Under the pieces are notes generated by a model. The model had not been told where the DNA came from. It did not search any database and saw only the letters and a program-made list of their open reading frames with translations. From positions 496,001 to 560,000 of the forward strand of contig JAZKJV010002323.1 of assembly GCA_037367405.1 (NCBI GenBank): 64,000 nt of DNA, read 5' to 3'. This document shows, one piece after another, positions 33,315-45,995 of this stretch (position 1 is its first letter; each line of letters starts with the position of its first letter). This DNA is from Ottelia alismoides (lineage: Eukaryota; Streptophyta; Magnoliopsida; Alismatales; Hydrocharitaceae). The translations under genes and the position numbers were made by a program.

Positions 33315-36300
33315 AAACTATGCTCGTCCTCGAGCATCAAAAAGAATGACTAAGTTGGATTAACCCCCTTGTGCATGTGAATACAGGATCAAATCTGATC
33401 AAGTCGACTCGGCTTCAGAGATCCAAAATTTTAGAGTTCAACCCAGCCTTAATCAAGAGGCTTCCAATTCCTCTATTGTTCTAGACTCTCTCTGATGTAC
33501 ATATAAACTAAAGGATATGAGTTTAGTGTTGACTGCAATTTCGAGAGTAGAGTCAAGTCTTCACCCAAAATCTTGGTCCGAGAAAATCTCCTAAGGACCC
33601 AATCCTCAGCACTAGGGAATAAATCAAATCTTGCATTCAGTCCACCTTCTCTTTAGTTTGTCAGACTTAGAAAATGTGGATGGCAGGCCAGCAAATGGAG
33701 GGCATGGGATTGTGTCAATTCTTCTCTCCCTCTCATTGGAACAAGGATTCTCTCTAGTGCCATTTTACGCAACACATTTTTTTTTGGTGTTGATCAGTGC
33801 GTCCGTCAAGAGAAGTTGGAGCCGTCTGCACTTGTTTTCCTGGGAGTACACCGGGGTGTGTCTCTTTTGAGTACCTATCGTACCTTCGACACCCAGACTT
33901 GTAGCATTTACGATGCAGAGCCCTTTTTTGGTGCAAGCCCGACTCTTGGTCCTAATAGCGGTGGTCCAAGTGGACACTTTGAAAAGGTTGGGAGCGCTCG
34001 CCTTTGGTGGAAGCTCTTTGATATTTGACTTTGGTGGAATGAGAGCTTTTCTTTGAATTTCATTGACTTGTAAAATTTGTGGCTAGCTCCTCTGCTTTTA
34101 CCAAGAGTTGGCGCACACTGATCAACATTTTTTATTTATTTTTCACACCCAGGCACTTAGGTTAATGTCAAGAGATTAGTATAAGAATCAAGTTCTCATA
34201 CTGGCTAATATTGCTGACACTCAGGTTTCATGAAGCCTCCAAAGATTTTATCCCATCCTCGAGCATCATTAGATCAAAATCCAAATTCGACTTCCTCATC
34301 CCAATCCCTCAGGTGAAAAATCAACTCATCTCAATCAAAACCGCAGTCGTGCATGTGATGTGCTGATCATATTCTTTTGTCTGAGACTAAGCATGGAATA
34401 TAGCATGCAAATCTAGAAACCTAGGGAAATGTGGATGATTAAGTCTAAGACCCTGATGGCTAAGGCTGGTTAACCTAAAATCTCAAAGACTTCTAAAAGC
34501 TAAGTCTTCTTGACCAAATCAGATCCCGGGTGAAAGTGAAAATGTAGAGGACTAATCCAACTTCTTCATTCAAGACACAATATTTTTTTTTAACTTCAAG
34601 ATATATTAGAACTTCCTAAGCTCAATTGAGCATCCGCGGTTCAGCCAGTATGGATGTAAGTACAGGCCGAAGCCCGTTGCTTGAGGACGGGGCCTTGCGC
34701 GATGTCCTCTAAACCATCCAATCTGCTAAGGGCGAACCCTCACTGAACGCGGCTGACTTAATTGGGCTTAGTTAGTCATTAATAGCTCCTAAAGGTTTTT
34801 AGGGTTTTTCTCATTTTTATGGATTTTAATAAAGTTAAAACACAAGTTAGACTCAAACTTTCTTGAAAAGAGACGGCGATTTTTCAAAACCCATGTCACA
34901 CAAAAATAAAAATTTTCAAAACATTTTCAAAAATCATTTTCGAAAATAGTGTAACATAATATCGAAAAACCGCGAAAATCCTTTGAGTTTTCTTAGTCCA
35001 ATGAATTTTTACCTTAGCCAAAAAGTTTTTAATTTTTCAAAATTTTCAGATTTATAGCTAAAGTAAATATACAGTATATACGGTATACCCCCCTATACTT
35101 AAACTTTGCCATGTCCTCATAGCACTAGATGTTACAAGAACATAAGTCCATTTAAATATAGAAGAATATACGGGACTAAGAGGGGCTCCCCCTATACTTA
35201 GGTTAGAAATAACCTAAGTATAAAGGCAAGAAAAGATGAGTAGAGAAATCACAGGGACTTGGGTCCCCCCTATACTTAGGCTGAGATTAGCCTAAGTATA
35301 AAGATGGAATTTGATGTCGGGAGGGACCCCAGGTGAACGAAGAAGAGGGATGAATATACAAGCGAGCGATTTTGAATCTTGTAGATGAAATGGAGTGACT
35401 ACGGTTTTGGGGTTGTGTGTCGCAAAATATACGGCTCAATCAAGCAAGCAAACCCATAGTTTCACCAACTCACACATGAAACCAACCTAAGTTGGTTTAT
35501 TATCTTGTCTATTTTATTGGTGATAAAGCATTTGATTTTTACGCAAAGAAAATGTGAATCAAGGCATATGCGCGGGTGTTGCTCTCCCAAAACCGAATTT
35601 TACTCCATTTTAAGTTGACTTGCAATTAACAGTCCCAATTTTATTTAAATTGTCACTGAATTAAGGTTAGCCATCAATCAGAAAATCATCGTCTACCATT
35701 CATTCCATTTTCCATTTATCCTAGGTGATCAATCTAGAAAAATGAAAGCCGAGAAAAACATGTATTCGATGAAGAAAAACGCGATCGAGGCAAAGCGAGA
35801 AATCATGCAGTGATTTGACGATAAAAGCCGCGAGAAATCTGGGGCCGTTTTGAAAACCAAATCAAACATGTATGCAAGTCGAAAAAGCCGCACCTAATCA
35901 TGCATCTATTAGCGGTGTTTGATCTTCATTAATTTTAGCTAAGTGATGCGAGATTAAGTGCGTCTATATTTTAAAGTGTGTCTTAACCTACGATCAAGCA
36001 CATAAGATAAAAAATAAAATGAGCTCGGAGAGCCGCGTGCCTAATCCTAAGTCGACACTCAAGTGGGGACGATCCCCACACAACCACGATCGTTCGATTA
36101 CATACGCGAGTCTTCGATCGAAGACCGTTGTAAAAGACGAATTATTAAAAATGCAACAAAAATTGCGACACATATTTTTTTCTTTTCTTCCTCCTTTGCT
36201 CCAAGCATGCTTCTGCGGCTCCTCGCAGCGGGGAGTATCCTGCTCCTCGCCTCCTTGATCCGTCAAGGGCCCTGCCACAAAAGCAATAGTTAGATATCAT

Positions 36301-36407
36301 AAAGGAAAGAAAAATTTTATATGCAAAAATATGTGACCATTTAACCTATAAAAAGATACACTAAATTAAACATACAAAAATCCAAAAAATAAAAGAAATG
36401 AGCCGTG
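33315..36407 (-). other. Non-coding interior of element D
   Basis: In the sense of D, the leader (36400 down to about 35450) keeps GCGGCTTTTT motifs, the TTGGGAGAGCAAC block (about 35575-35590) and the CACCAATAAAATAGACAAG block (about 35500-35525). The hairpin series follows directly at 35300-35088. The interior has therefore lost everything between the start region of gag and the end of pol. The remaining 33315-35080 is AT-rich spacer with no supported frame. Confidence 0.8.
35088..35300 (-). repeat. Hairpins with polypurine-tract copies in element D
   Basis: Three units on the minus strand end in AAGTATAGGGGG or a close form: 35265-35300 and 35188-35222 with CCTAAGTATA stems, and 35088-35102 without a tight stem. 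They correspond to units 2-4 of A, B and C. Their retention in an element without genes argues for a role in cis. Confidence 0.8.
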
Positions 36408-36425
36408 TCCCCGGCAACGGCGCCA
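36408..36425 (-). other. Primer-binding site (tRNA-Asp), element D
   Basis: On the minus strand this reads TGGCGCCGTTGCCGGGGA, a perfect complement of the 3' end of plant tRNA-Asp, two bases after the 5' LTR. It shows that D is on the minus strand. Confidence 0.92.
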
Positions 36426-36427
36426 TT

Positions 36428-39336
36428 TGACGAACCGAAAAATCAGCCCTCTAATAATGTGTTTTTAGCACATGGAAATGTCATCGTAGCCGGGCCGATT
36501 CGGGTCGTCAAAAGATCACTTCGTTTAGATATATGCCATAATGAATTGAAACGAGGTGATCGTAAAATTATTTTACTTGGCAAGATACCAAGGTCGAACT
36601 CAGGGACACGAGCCTCTCTCGTATTAATCGGACTTAAGCGTATTTAAATCAAGTGTTGAAATAAATCATATAGGTCAAATGATGCAAAGACACAACATGA
36701 CAATGAAATTAAAATTAAACATGCATTTTTTTAATATATATTTTTTTTATGCAATTAAATGATCATGCAAAGCATCACTAACATGCCCTAGTTAGAAAAA
36801 TGGTGAGCAAAATAATCAATGATTCAATTCCAAATTTAATTTAAGATGACAAACTCAATTTGAACAAGGCATGTATGAAATAGCAAGAGACACGTAGATA
36901 TCAAAATAATACATCAGTATTAAAGTGTCCATTAAACGAAATGATCATGCCATGAGAAAGTTCGTCAAACGAGCTTCGAAACGAAACTGAAATCATCTCA
37001 TTCGGATAAACATAGCTCAAGATATTCAGAAGAGAAACCAGGGGCATAAGTGCAAGAAAACATAAAAAAGATAACTACAAATAGGTCCTGGCAGGGACTA
37101 AAATGTAAATACGTAAAAGTACTGGACTTCCCTGTAAAATACCCACGGCTCACGCCTGCTGCACGTGATATGGGGACCTATCTGCAAATTGGAGAAGACT
37201 GTGGGCTCCTCCGCAATTTGCCCAGAAGGCACGCGCCATGCACGCGCCTTCCAGGCTTGGACGTTGGCTCAGGATCAGCGGAGGTTCGGCGTCGCTTCGG
37301 CGTAGGCTCGGAGTAGGCCGAAGCTCCTGCAGGCTCGGAACAGGCTCGGTGGATCCAAGCCTCTGGCTAGGACACTAAGGCTCGGAGTAGGCCCGGTTCT
37401 GACACGTGGCTGACTGGGCACCATTGGATCACAAGGATCCAACGGCATCTGGAGGTAGCGATCTGGACGACGTGGCTGAATTGTAGCCGTTGGATAAACT
37501 CCAGGGCGGAGCATCCAACGGCTACTGCTCCTCTTCCTCCATCTGTAGCAGGCGGCGGGGAGCGAGCTCCGGCGAGGGAGCCCCGACTCCGCCTCTCTCT
37601 CTCGGCCACGGTCGACCTCCCCCGAGCCCAATTAATGGTCGTCGATGAAGCGTGGAACTCGGGGGAGGTCCAGGAGGCTCTGGCGTCGATCGTCGAGGCT
37701 CGAAGGTGGCAGGCGGCTGGGATGAAGTGCTCTCCGGCGAACGTCCGGCCATTGAAGAAATAAGACACCTGCAGGGTTAGTTGATAGCCGAAGCAACGAT
37801 AGGGTGCATGGGTGAGTGAATTGGGAGCTCAGGCGGGTGGAGAAGATGGAGGAGCTCGGAGCTCCTCCGCCGCGAGGGCGGAGGAGGTGGGTTGGAAGCG
37901 CTAGGGGGTCTGGAGGAAGGAGGACATGATCGGAGTGTGTCGCGAGGAAGGGGGATGCGTGGCGAAGCTGATGGGATGGTCGATGGAGGATAAACACGGC
38001 CGGAGTGACCGAGAAAAAGCGAAGAAAAATAAAAAAAATACAGAGGAAGAAGAAGGAGAAGCTTACCTGATCGGAGGCGGAGCGGAGCTTGGGGGCGAGC
38101 TCGAAGCGGAGCTCTGGTCGTCGCTGGACATCGGCAGCTACTCGATGCAGCTCAGGCGGTCGTCTGGAGGCGCCGCGACATCGCCATGGCCGGCGATGGA
38201 TCTCACCGGGGGCGCAGTCGTCATCGCTCAATCCAGCCACCTCCCCCTGTCACCGGGAGGTGGCGGAGGGCTGGGCTGAGCCCCACGTAAAGGTGGATAG
38301 CCTTGAACAGTGGAGAAGGCGGTGGATTTAAAGCTCGCAGGCGTCGGTTCCAGTGATGGAGGTCGTGATTTCGAGGGAGATGTGGAATGAGTGGAGAGAG
38401 CTTCGTGGGTTGACGAGGGGTTCGCGAGGGAGGTGGATGACTGGGGGAGACCGAGAGACGGTTGGCGAGGTGTGAGGTCAGCTGGAGTAGTGGAGAAAAA
38501 GGGAAGGGGGGAGGTGTTGTGCGATGTGGAGAACGTGTGAGAGAGAGGTGTCGTGAGGTTGACGATAACCGTCGGCCGTTGGATCTTGAGATCCGACGGC
38601 TGACAATGGGGCGTGAAGGAAAGGCCGTGATTAGATCTGGGGCGGTGAGATCGTTGGCCGATGAAGCAGCCACGTGGCAAGCTGTGCGTGAGGTGCTAGC
38701 GAACGGTCACGATGGAGAAGGGAGCTTGATCGGATGGCTGAGGGTTGAGAGCGGCTTGAGCGGCATAGATGAAATCTGGGGTGAAGTGATCAAAGGGCTC
38801 GGGAGCTGCCACGTGGCAGGCTGTGCGAGAGGCGGTAGCGGACGGTCAAGATGAAGTGCGGGGAAAGATCAAACGATCGAGGATAAGGAGCGGCGTGGAA
38901 CGGCCTGGACCGTTGGATCAAGAGGCCGATCCAACGGTCGACAGAAGAGGCGGAAAAGACAAAGGGACCGGGCCACGTGGCGCCCCCATAATGGGCCACG
39001 TGGCCCAATCAGGTTATTCCGAGAGCATTTCTTATTTTTGAAGGCCCTATTGGCCGAATTTGAGAAAACTCAAAACATGAAAGTTGTAAATCTTGACGAG
39101 ATCTACAAGTTTCATGTTGACCAAAACTAGAGAAGAGATCAAACAAAGACACGAAATAATTTTGAGGGTATTTTTAAGTCTAAAAATACCACGAATTTTT
39201 GTTTTGTCATTTTTTTGTGGTTTTTAATTTATTAAGGACTCTGTTAATTATTAGACAATAACAGGGATTTATTGACAAAACCTTAAGCAAGGGGGTTAAT
39301 TATAACAAATAAAGATGATGAAACTGAGGTTCATCA
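36428..39336 (-). repeat. 5' LTR of element D
   Basis: This copy is nearly identical to 30390-33301. G-box palindromes lie at 38669, 38808, 38972 and 38995, the TATA-like site at 38326-38333 and the GT-AG pair at 38066 down to 37769 (donor ATCAG|GTAAGC, acceptor CCCTGCAG|G). Confidence 0.95.
38326..39004 (-). promoter_or_regulatory. Putative LTR promoter of element D
   Basis: Upstream of the TATA-like CTTTAAAT lie four identical GCCACGTGGC palindromes and two dyads of the CCGTTGGATC motif. The G-box core CACGTG is a known bZIP/bHLH target, and CAACGG is a MYB-type core. Activity is inferred only. Confidence 0.45.
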
Positions 39337-39411
39337 CTCGTGCTAGGTATAGAAAAGTGAAAAGGAAAGCTATACAAAAAGGAAATGAAAAGTCAAGAGG
39401 GACCCAGGTCT

Positions 39412-39626
39412 CCCCCCTATACTTAGGATCAAATAATCCTAAGTATAGCAGGCTGTATACTAAGGGAAAACCTGAGTGCAGAATGTACAGGGTCTACCCC
39501 CCCTATACTTAGGGTGAAATATCCCTAAGTATAGGCAACAAAAGCAGGGGTAAACAGAAACAAAAGAAATACTCGAAAGGCCTCACATCCCCCCTATACT
39601 TAGGGTAAAGTGCACCCTAAGTATAG
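39412..39626 (-). repeat. Post-pol hairpin series (element B)
   Basis: Three hairpins at 39588-39626, 39497-39535 and 39412-39448 match units 1-3 of A and C on the minus strand; unit 4 is beyond D at 30325-30340. Stems are CTATACTTAGGG with CCCTAAGTATAG or close forms, each followed in B's sense by a G run. Confidence 0.85.
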
Positions 39627-39757
39627 CATAATCACAAGATGGAGAAAGGGATGTGGGACTACAGAATGTGATGATATGGACATCTGGATCTATACAAGGC
39701 GGAAGATCAGTGAAACTCAGGCGTGAGATGCATTAGATGTGAGTCAAAGACCACATC

Positions 39758-40795
39758 TCACGCAAAATGAATAGGGGCAAGATCAACGACCCGCAGCTCA
39801 TGATCTAGAAATGGCTTGAGCCGCTGGCCGTTCACTCGAAAGGTACTCTCAGAAGACAACTCGGATATATCTATGCTACCGTTGTCGTGTACCTTTCTAA
39901 CCAGATAAGGTCCCTTCCATTTGCTCTGAAGCTTCCCTGGAAATAATCGTAGCCTCGCATCAAACAGCCATACTCTCTGTCCAATCTCAAAATGCTTGTG
40001 GCTGATATGAGAATCATGCCACTCCTTCACTGTCTCCTTATACTGTAGGCTGCTTGAGAAAGCTGCATCTCTAAGCTCCTCCAGGGCAGCTAACTCTGCC
40101 CTCCTCTGGTCTCCCATACCATCTGGATCCATCAAAATATCTGTAACTACCCAAAGTGACTTGTGCCTCAGCTCAACAGGTAAATGGCATGGCTTGCCAT
40201 ATACGAGGCGAAAGGGAGATGTGCCCAAAGGTGTCTTGAAAGACGTCCTATATGCCCACAAGACCGAGTCCAAAAGATGTGACCAATCCTTTCGGTCAGG
40301 GCGGACGACTTTCTGCAGAATAGTCTTGATCTCCCTATTCGACACTTCGGCTAGACCATTCGTCTGTGGATGGTAAGGTGTAGCAACACGATGGTCTATG
40401 CCGAACTCGCTAGCAAGTGCCTTCACCTGGTCGTTGATTAAGTGAGATCCCCCATCAGAAATCAGAACTCGTGGAACCCCGAACCGCGTGATGATGTGCT
40501 TCCTCAAAAATATGCAAACGGTCCTCGCATCAGCGGCTCGGGCGGGGATAGCCTCCACCCAACGACTCACATAATCAACGGCCAACAGAATGTACTCAAA
40601 TCCCAGACTCTTAGGGAATGGACCCATGAAATCGATGCCCCATGCATCAAAAACCTCACAGAAGTGAATGGGCTGCATTGGCATCATATCACGCTGTCCA
40701 CAAGTGCCCATCCTCTGACAGTCAGTACACCTCTTCACGAACTCATCTGAGTCCTTGAAGAGGGTAGGCCACCACAAGCCGGATTGGAGCACTTT
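39758..40795 (-). pseudogene. Integrase segment, element B
   Basis: The frame resumes after the TAG at 40796. It has the CTDC pair of the zinc finger, the catalytic core (first Asp in GIDFMGPF, second in ISDGGSH, Glu in GLAEVSNRE) and the C-terminal WKGPYLVRK module, and ends HFA-stop at 39758. The integrase would insert the cDNA, giving 5-bp target duplications as seen here. Confidence 0.9.
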
Positions 40796-43700
40796 CTATG
40801 CCGTTCTCCTCCCAGAATGATTTCCTCCTGCCTCAAGCTTGTGACAGTAAGTGAGGACGCTATGGTGTTCCTCCTGAGGAATACACCGACGCCAGACGCT
40901 ATCCCCTCCTTCGTGGTAAAGGATGGGATCTTCCCAATGGTAAGACTTGGCCTTCGCGAGGAAGGTCTCAAGCCTCTGCCGGGGCCAATCTTGTGGGACT
41001 TTCCCAGCAACGAGAAAGTTCACAATATCGGCGTACCATGGGAGTGAGGCGATAGCAAGGATCGCCTCATCTGGGAAGGTATCTCTAATAGGGTCAATCT
41101 GCTCAGAATCCTCAGGCTGCTCTAGTCGGGAGAGATGATCCGCGACCACATTCTTGACTCCAGGCTTATCCTTGATCTCAATGTCGAACTCCTGGAGTAG
41201 AAGGATCCATTTAGTCAGTCTGGCCTTGGCATCCTTCTTTGCCATGAGGTACCTGATGGCGGTGTGATCTGTAAACAAAGTCACTCTAGATCCAATGATA
41301 TACGATCTGAACTTATCCAGGGCAAACACTACAGCTAGCATCTCCTTCTCTGTGACCGTGTAATTCCGCTGGGCGGAATCCAATGTGCGGCTAGCATAGT
41401 GTATGGCAAATGGAACTCCATCCCTCCTCTGTCCAAGCACTGCCCCCACGGCAAAGTCGGAGGCGTCCGTCATGATCTCGAATGGGAGAGACCAATCAGG
41501 CGGCTGGAGGACAGGAGCCTCAATAACGCACTGCTGGAGAGTCGCGAACGACGAAAGACACTTGTCATCGACAAGGAACTCGGTGTCTTTCGTCAAGAGG
41601 TCAGTCAACGGTCGGACAATCCTGCTGAAATCCTGAATGAACCTCCTATAAAATCCAACGTGCCCCAGGAATAACCGTAGCTGCCTCAGATTGGACGACG
41701 GTGTGAGTTTCCTAATGACATCAACCTTGGCCGGATCAACCTCCATGCCCCTATTGGAGATGATATGGCCAAGCACCGTCCCTTGAGTCACCATGAAGTG
41801 ACTCTTCTCCCAAGATAAAACCAAATGAAACTCAATACATCGCTGGAGTACTCGGTCTAGGCAGTCAAGACAAGAATCGAATCCGTCGCCGTAGACCGAG
41901 AAATCGTCCATGAAGACCTCCAAACACTCCCCTACCATGTCCGAAAAGATCGACAGCATGCATCTCTGAAAAGTCGCAGGGGCATTGCATAGCCCAAATG
42001 GCATGCGTCGAAAAGCATATGTGCCGAAGGGACAGGTAAAGGTGGTCTTCTCCTGATCTTCAGGAGCGATGGCCACTTGGTTGTAGCCAGAGTACCCATC
42101 CAGGAAGCAATAATGGCTCTTCCCTGCCAGTCTCTCAATGATCTGGTCAATAAAAGGCAGGGGGAAATGGTCCTTCTTGGTGGCCTGGTTGAGTCTCCTG
42201 TAGTCAACACAAACCCTCCAAGAGGTGGGTACTCGTGTAGCGATCTCCTCTCCCGACTCACTGATCACAGTCGTGATGCCCGTCTTCTTGGGCACCACAT
42301 GCAAGGGGCTGACCCACTTGGAGTCGGAAATGGGATAAATAAAATCTGCACTCCACCATTTGGATATTTCCTTCATCACAACCTCTCTCAGGTTGGGGTT
42401 CAGTCGTCGCTGGAACTCACGCGACGGCTTCGCCCCCTCCTCGAGATAGATATGGTGGGAGCACACTGATGGACTAATCCCATGGAGATCTGCTACGCTC
42501 CATCCGATCGCCTTGCGGTTCTTTTCAAGAACCCCCATCAAACGGGATTCCTGCTCTCCAGTCAACTCGGCGGAGATGATGACTGGGTACATCTCTGGCT
42601 CGCCCGCAAGGAATCGATACTTCAGCGAAGTAGGGAGCGGCTTCAGCTCTGGAATGCTGGGTGCTGGCAAATCTGGCTGTGGAAGAAACTGAGTGAAAGC
42701 TGCTAAATCTGCCAAATCTGCCTGGGAAAGTGAAAGCGTACTCTCGCAAACTGGATCGGGAGAAGGCTGCTCAATTGCACTGTCTCTGGTCTGCTCTGCA
42801 TCTGCCTCGTCCTCATCTGTAGGCTCAGGTGGAATCAGGTCTGGCAGCTGGTCATCACAATCGGCCCAATCAGACTCTGAATCCGAGGGATCTGTATCAA
42901 CCGCGGTGGCATCAGTACCACCGTGAAGCAAGGTGGCCTCAGCACCACCATCACTAAACATCATGTCGCGATCAAGGACCGGCTCTGCTGCCTCTGTGGT
43001 ATCCTGAACCAGGGCTGTGCTCTCCAGACTCTCCTCTGCTGTCATCTCGGCATCAGCTGCATCTGAATATGAGAGGATGGTCTGTGCTGCAGGATCTGCC
43101 CAAGCTGCCTCATCGTCTGTGATCACAAAATCACAGTCCTGGTGGATGTCTGGCTCTGCGTCTGTCAGCTGCTCTGAATCTGTACTCGCATCTGAGCGGG
43201 CTCTGAATCTAGCTCTGTAGTCCTCGACCGTCTCTATTTGTATACTCTCGCCCTCGACGCGAAAGTACACCTTCCCGCTATCATGATCAGTCACCGCCTT
43301 GGCTGTGGCCAAGAACAGACGATCAAGGATGATGGGGGTATCGACCACTGACTCAGGGATCTCCATGTCCAACACTACGAAGTCCACGGGGAATTTCAGG
43401 CCCTGAATCGTGACGATAACGTCTCGTAATAACCTCTTTGGCCTCTTGACAGATCGATCAGTGAACTGAAGGACTGTCCTGCTCTGTCGAAGAGTGCCCA
43501 ACTCGAAGCGGTCGAGAAGGGCTGCCGGAAGAAGGTTGATCGACGATCCGCTATCTAGAAGAGTACGGTCGAACCTCTGCTCACTAATCTGGCATCTGAC
43601 ATACGGGGCCCCTGAATCTGGCCTCTTGGCTGGCAGTCGGTTCTGGATCGCAAAACACGTGGCTTTCGTCAGCACATGGATCTCTGAAGTGTGGTTCCTC

Positions 43701-44011
43701 CTCCTCCTGACTGTAGTCCTGTCTCTCAATGATCGCTGGAGAAGGGGGATGTGCTGCAAAGCCTCCTGGAGGGTCAGCTGGATGTGGAATCTGTCTATCA
43801 TACTCTGGCTGAACTCCTCAAGCTCTCTCTTTTTTGGATCTTTTTCTTTTTTCTTTCCCTTCCCCATCTGAAGGGCTCTAGGGAAGGGGATCACAGGGTC
43901 CTTCGCAGATGAAGGACTAGGAAAAGGCCTAGACGGTTCGGTGACCGGATCCACACATACATCATGCACCACAGTGGGACCAGAAGAAACTAAACCTTTT
44001 CCTTTATTCAC
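40796..44011 (-). pseudogene. Protease, RT and RNase H segment, element B
   Basis: This 1071-residue open stretch holds the protease (DSGSSINLLP, then PIILDRLFLAT where the family has GRPFLAT), an acidic linker with two more hairpin units, RT (LNPNLREVV, then [29 protein letters not shown]) and RNase H ([29 protein letters not shown]). It ends with the first part of the integrase zinc finger. It is the longest uninterrupted pol frame in the window. Confidence 0.92.
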
Positions 44012-44071
44012 AACAGTATTCTGAGGTACATGAACTGAAGGAAAGACAACATCTCTATCACGACAAACACT

Positions 44072-44282
44072 GGTGGCCTCAGTACCACCGTGGGTTGGCT
44101 CTGCTGCTGCTGCTGGTAGACGTCTCGCGGCCTCATGTACCGCGGGCTGGCTCGGCTATCCTGGTGGCGTCACTACCACCTCCTCGATCTGGTGAAGCGG
44201 CGGCCTCAGTACCGCCAGTGGGATCAGCATCCTTGGTGGCCTCAGTGCCACCGTCGTCATCGGGAGCGGCCTCAGTACCGCT
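44072..44282 (-). repeat. Covarying hairpin repeats inside gag-pol (element B)
   Basis: Six units lie at 44265-44282 (AGC...GCT), 44235-44252, 44199-44216 (GGC...GCC), 44163-44180, 44126-44144 (CGC...GCG, with one extra base in the loop) and 44072-44089. Two more lie beyond the protease at 42932-42949 and 42905-42922. Positions and stem types match A and C. Confidence 0.85.
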
Positions 44283-45995
44283 CTCCTCCTCCTCATGTGG
44301 TGCCTCTGAAATATCCTCGTGGTGAAGCTCAGATGAGGCTCCGCCGCCTGCTGGGGTCCTACCGCTCCTAAGTGTGACAAAATCAGCATCAAATAGATCC
44401 GAAGATGTATCAACAAATGGGTCACTAGGAGTGGCAGACTCAGTGTGTAATACCTGTTCAGATTTCCTCTTGAGGTTATTCGGATTCGGCTCAATCTGGG
44501 CTGGAATGGCGGCCTTACCTCTCACCAAGTCCCGCATCTCCTGGCGGAACTCATCCATCTCCCGTCTGAATGTGGCCTGCTGGTCCGTGAGGAGGCGGGC
44601 GATGTCATCCAAAGCGGGGCTCTCGTGGGAGCCCGACGGGTAGCCTCTCTGGGGGTGAGGCTGCTGGTACTGCTGCTGGTGGTAAGAGGGGTATAAGGAA
44701 GGGTACTGCTGCTGAACTGGGTGAGCCTGCTGCTCACGTCTCCACGACTGTCCCTGCTGCTGATAGGGACGAGGACCGAAGGATGATGGCTGGTGCTGCT
44801 GATATGCTGGGGGCTGCTGCTGCGGCGGGTGATCTCTCTGCTGGGAGTACTGCCCTCCCTGTCCTGACGGCTGCTGCTGGGGCTGGGCACCACCACTCCC
44901 CCACCTGAATCCGGGATGGTCTCGTCGGATCCCAGGCTGGGGGCGGTCATACCAAATCCCGTTGACATCCATCAACGGCTCGACATCGTCGGGGGCTGGT
45001 GGGAGTACTGCCAGAGGCTGGTCCGGCTGGTAAACCACCATCTGCATCTCTAGGGATGGTGGGGACTGGTAGGTGGGCTGCGGCTTCTGGTACGGCTCCG
45101 CCTGTACAAGGTGAACCTGTCTAGGCTGCACTGGGGTGCTGGAGCGTTGGGACGAGCTGCTGCTGCTGCCGGAGTCGCCTCGCGACTGAAGACGGGGCTG
45201 AGAAGCCGTCTGTGCCTCCTGGAGACACATGAGCTGTGTCTTCATGTCGCTCAGAACCTGTGCCATCTGTTCCATCTGAGTGATGCTCTGGCACTGCTTC
45301 TTCTCAATTAGCTCCATGCGGTCCAGCTTCTCGCTGATAATGCCCATGTCCGCAGCTGTCGACTCTTCCTGTGCTGCTGCGGCTGCGGACGAACTGGATG
45401 GACCTGCATCTACCCATGCTATCCGCTGGTACTGCACGGGACCTGGCTGTTGTGGCTGGGTCTTCTGAGTATACAACCTGGTCTGGGACATCACCATGTA
45501 GTTTTCGGCCATCTCCTCGTAGATGGCCCAGACCTGGTCATGGTCCTTGGCGAAGTAGGACCCGCCGCAAGAAGCGTTCACCAGACCCTGAAGCTCTGGC
45601 GTCAACCCGCTGAAAAAGCTCTGAACTAGGTTCGGCTTGGAGATGTCGTAGTGCGGGCATCGGTCTAGGAGCTCTCGAAACCTCTCCCATGCCTCGTGAA
45701 ACTGCTCGTTGGGGAACATGGAGAAGTTGCTGATCAGGGCCCTCGCTGCATTCGTCCGCCCGAGTGGATAGTACTTGTTCAAGTACTTGGTGCGGAGCTG
45801 CTCCCAGGTGTAGACAAACCTCCCAAGATGCTTCAGCCAGGTGGCTGCTCTATCTGCCAGTGAAAATGGGAAGGCTATCATCTGGATCGTGTCCTGGTCC
45901 ACATGGCGATCGTGGACAGTGCTGCAGATCATCAGGAACTCCTGGAGGTGGAGGTGGGGCTCCTCAGTGGCAAGTCCGTGGAAGCGGGGTAGCAT
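44133..45995 (-). pseudogene. Gag core and C-terminal segment, element B
   Basis: This segment of about 620 residues opens with the retrotransposon Gag core (HGLATEEPHLHLQEFL, AATWLKHLG, TPELQGLV). A helical region (KLDRMELIEKKQ) and a long glutamine/proline-rich stretch follow, with the Athila motif HPGFRWG and then EMDEFRQEMRDLVRGKAAIP. It lacks a CX2CX4HX4C knuckle. A one-base insertion in one hairpin unit (44126-44144) ends the frame. Confidence 0.88.

Larger units (their letters stand above)
30390..39336 (-). mobile_element. Element D: non-autonomous LTR retrotransposon nested in B
   Basis: D is 8.95 kb with LTRs of 2912 bp (30390-33301) and 2909 bp (36428-39336) that differ by about 16 substitutions and two or three small indels by my count. 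The duplication CTCGT is perfect on both sides. The 3.1-kb interior has a primer site for tRNA-Asp, leader blocks like those of A-C, hairpins and a polypurine tract, but no gag or pol. It is a large-retrotransposon-derivative type, most likely mobilised by Athila proteins supplied in trans. Confidence 0.93.
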
